Source: Ruminococcaceae bacterium UBA5579
GTDB taxonomy: Bacteria > Bacillota > Clostridia > Oscillospirales > Ruminococcaceae
Reading direction: 5' to 3'
NCBI GenBank assembly: GCA_002425305.1
Contig: DILZ01000116.1
Span: forward strand, 19,603-26,634
DNA: 7,032 bases
The notes beneath the pieces are model-generated. The model searched no databases. It was not told the DNA's origin and saw only the letters and a list, made by a program, of their open reading frames with translations. Both the position numbers and the translations under genes were made by a program. Shown here one piece after another: positions 6,329 through 7,032 of this stretch. Numbering within the stretch: the stretch's first letter is position 1; each line of letters starts with the position of its first letter.

Positions 6329-7032
6329 CATAATACCTCCTTCACGTTAAATTCGCCGAAGTATTTCCTGTCCGGTACTTTATCCGTGATAACATTCGCG
6401 TCTTTCAGTTCCGCGAATTTTATCGAGGTCATCTCCCCGAATTTCGAGTGATCCGCGAGAATATAGACCTTGCGCCCGCGCGCCATTGCGGCGGCTTTGA
6501 CGTTCGCCTCGCTTTTGTCGGGAGTGGAAAAGCCGCCGCTGCGTGAGATACCGTTCACACCCATAAAGCATTTGGTGAAGTTGTAGTGCGAAAGCGCGAT
6601 GACCGCCTCCGAGCCGACGATAGCCTCCGTCGACGCCTTTACCTCGCCGGGAGTTATCAGCACCTTAAATCCGCGCTGAGCCAGTTTTTTGGCGCTTATG
6701 AAAGCGTTCGTTACAAAAATGACGGATTTTGACGGAATGAAATCTATCATCTTTTCCGTGGTCGTTCCCGCGTCGAGATAAACGAAGTCTCCGTCGTTAA
6801 TAAGCGACGCGGCGAATTTTGCGATAGCTGTTTTTTCCTCTACAAACATATTCGCCTTTTCCTCGATATTATGCTCCGAGGAGGAGAATTTTTCGCCGAG
6901 CGACATCGCGCCGCCGCGCACCTTGATAAGCAGACCGCTGTCGTCGAGCGCTGCAAGATCGCGGCGCACGGTGGATTCTGACGCGTCAAGCAGTGAGCAA
7001 AGCTCCGAAAGGTCGACGCTTCTTTGACGCGG
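6328..7032 (-). CDS. fruR: DeoR-family transcriptional regulator of the fructose operon (5' end outside window)
   Basis: The visible 234 residues lack only the start, probably the first 15-20 residues. The reading frame is open to the window edge, beginning RQRSVDLSELCSLLDASESTVRRDLAALDDSGLL, which is the helix-turn-helix of DeoR-type regulators with the recognition helix around STVRRDL. GTG at 6969 lies inside that helix and is not the real start. The rest is the sugar-phosphate sensor domain: EKTAIAKFAASLINDGDFVYLDAGTTT, the VTNA strand, and ILADHSKFG near the end. Members next to fruK and fruA usually repress the operon and respond to fructose 1-phosphate; that role is inferred from context. 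The last codons (Lys-Glu-Val-Leu) contain the ribosome site of fruK, and the TGA overlaps its start. The operon promoter and operator must lie upstream, beyond 7032. Confidence 0.92.
   Translation of the reverse strand, partial: PRQRSVDLSELCSLLDASESTVRRDLAALDDSGLLIKVRGGAMSLGEKFSSSEHNIEEKANMFVEEKTAIAKFAASLINDGDFVYLDAGTTTEKMIDFIPSKSVIFVTNAFISAKKLAQRGFKVLITPGEVKASTEAIVGSEAVIALSHYNFTKCFMGVNGISRSGGFSTPDKSEANVKAAAMARGRKVYILADHSKFGEMTSIKFAELKDANVITDKVPDRKYFGEFNVKEVL
6336..6342 (-). promoter_or_regulatory. Ribosome binding site of fruK inside the end of fruR
   Basis: AAGGAGG within the last codons of fruR, 4 nt from a first ATG (6331) and 7 nt from a second (6328). The better spacing favours the second ATG. 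The layout TGATG couples fruK translation to that of fruR. Confidence 0.75.

Overview
The window reads as chromosomal DNA of a low-GC-lineage Gram-positive anaerobe of class Clostridia, most like Oscillospiraceae/Ruminococcus relatives. This is an inference from protein style: the HPr start with QGMHMRPAG, the enzyme I active-site wording SNSHTAILAR, and strong GGAGG ribosome sites. No taxonomic marker gene is present. All recognisable genes lie on the minus strand, so transcription runs from high to low coordinates.

Right to middle (7032 to 1395) is a fructose phosphotransferase operon in the order fruR (DeoR-type regulator, 5' end outside the window), fruK (1-phosphofructokinase), fruA (fructose EIIABC), ptsH (HPr) and ptsI (enzyme I). 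It encodes the full route: enzyme I takes phosphate from PEP, passes it to HPr, then to EIIA and EIIB of FruA, and FruA imports fructose as fructose 1-phosphate. FruK makes fructose 1,6-bisphosphate. FruR is expected to sense a fructose phosphate and control the operon. fruR and fruK overlap at the stop/start. Each gene from fruK on has its own good ribosome site, and GC-rich hairpins sit in the fruA/ptsH and ptsH/ptsI gaps. Two hairpins after ptsI (1294-1362) probably end the transcript. The HPr has Ala-Pro where Gram-positive HPr normally has the regulatory Ser46-Ile47.

Left (1178 to 1) is a separate minus-strand unit. It has a near-consensus promoter (1150-1178), a leader of about 310 nt, an intrinsic terminator inside that leader (886-918), and then the start of a magnesium transporter gene, mgtE, cut off by the window edge after 278 codons. 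The arrangement is that of a transcription-attenuated gene. I could not find the conserved core of the M-box (ykoK) magnesium riboswitch, so this leader is the best candidate here for an undescribed regulatory RNA. It contains stem-loops, repeated sequence words, a copy of the terminator's 3' arm placed upstream, and a short ORF with a strong Shine-Dalgarno.

The roughly 115 bases between the mgtE promoter and the fru-operon terminator (1179-1293) hold nothing I can identify. No tRNA, rRNA, CRISPR array, insertion sequence or phage gene was seen.
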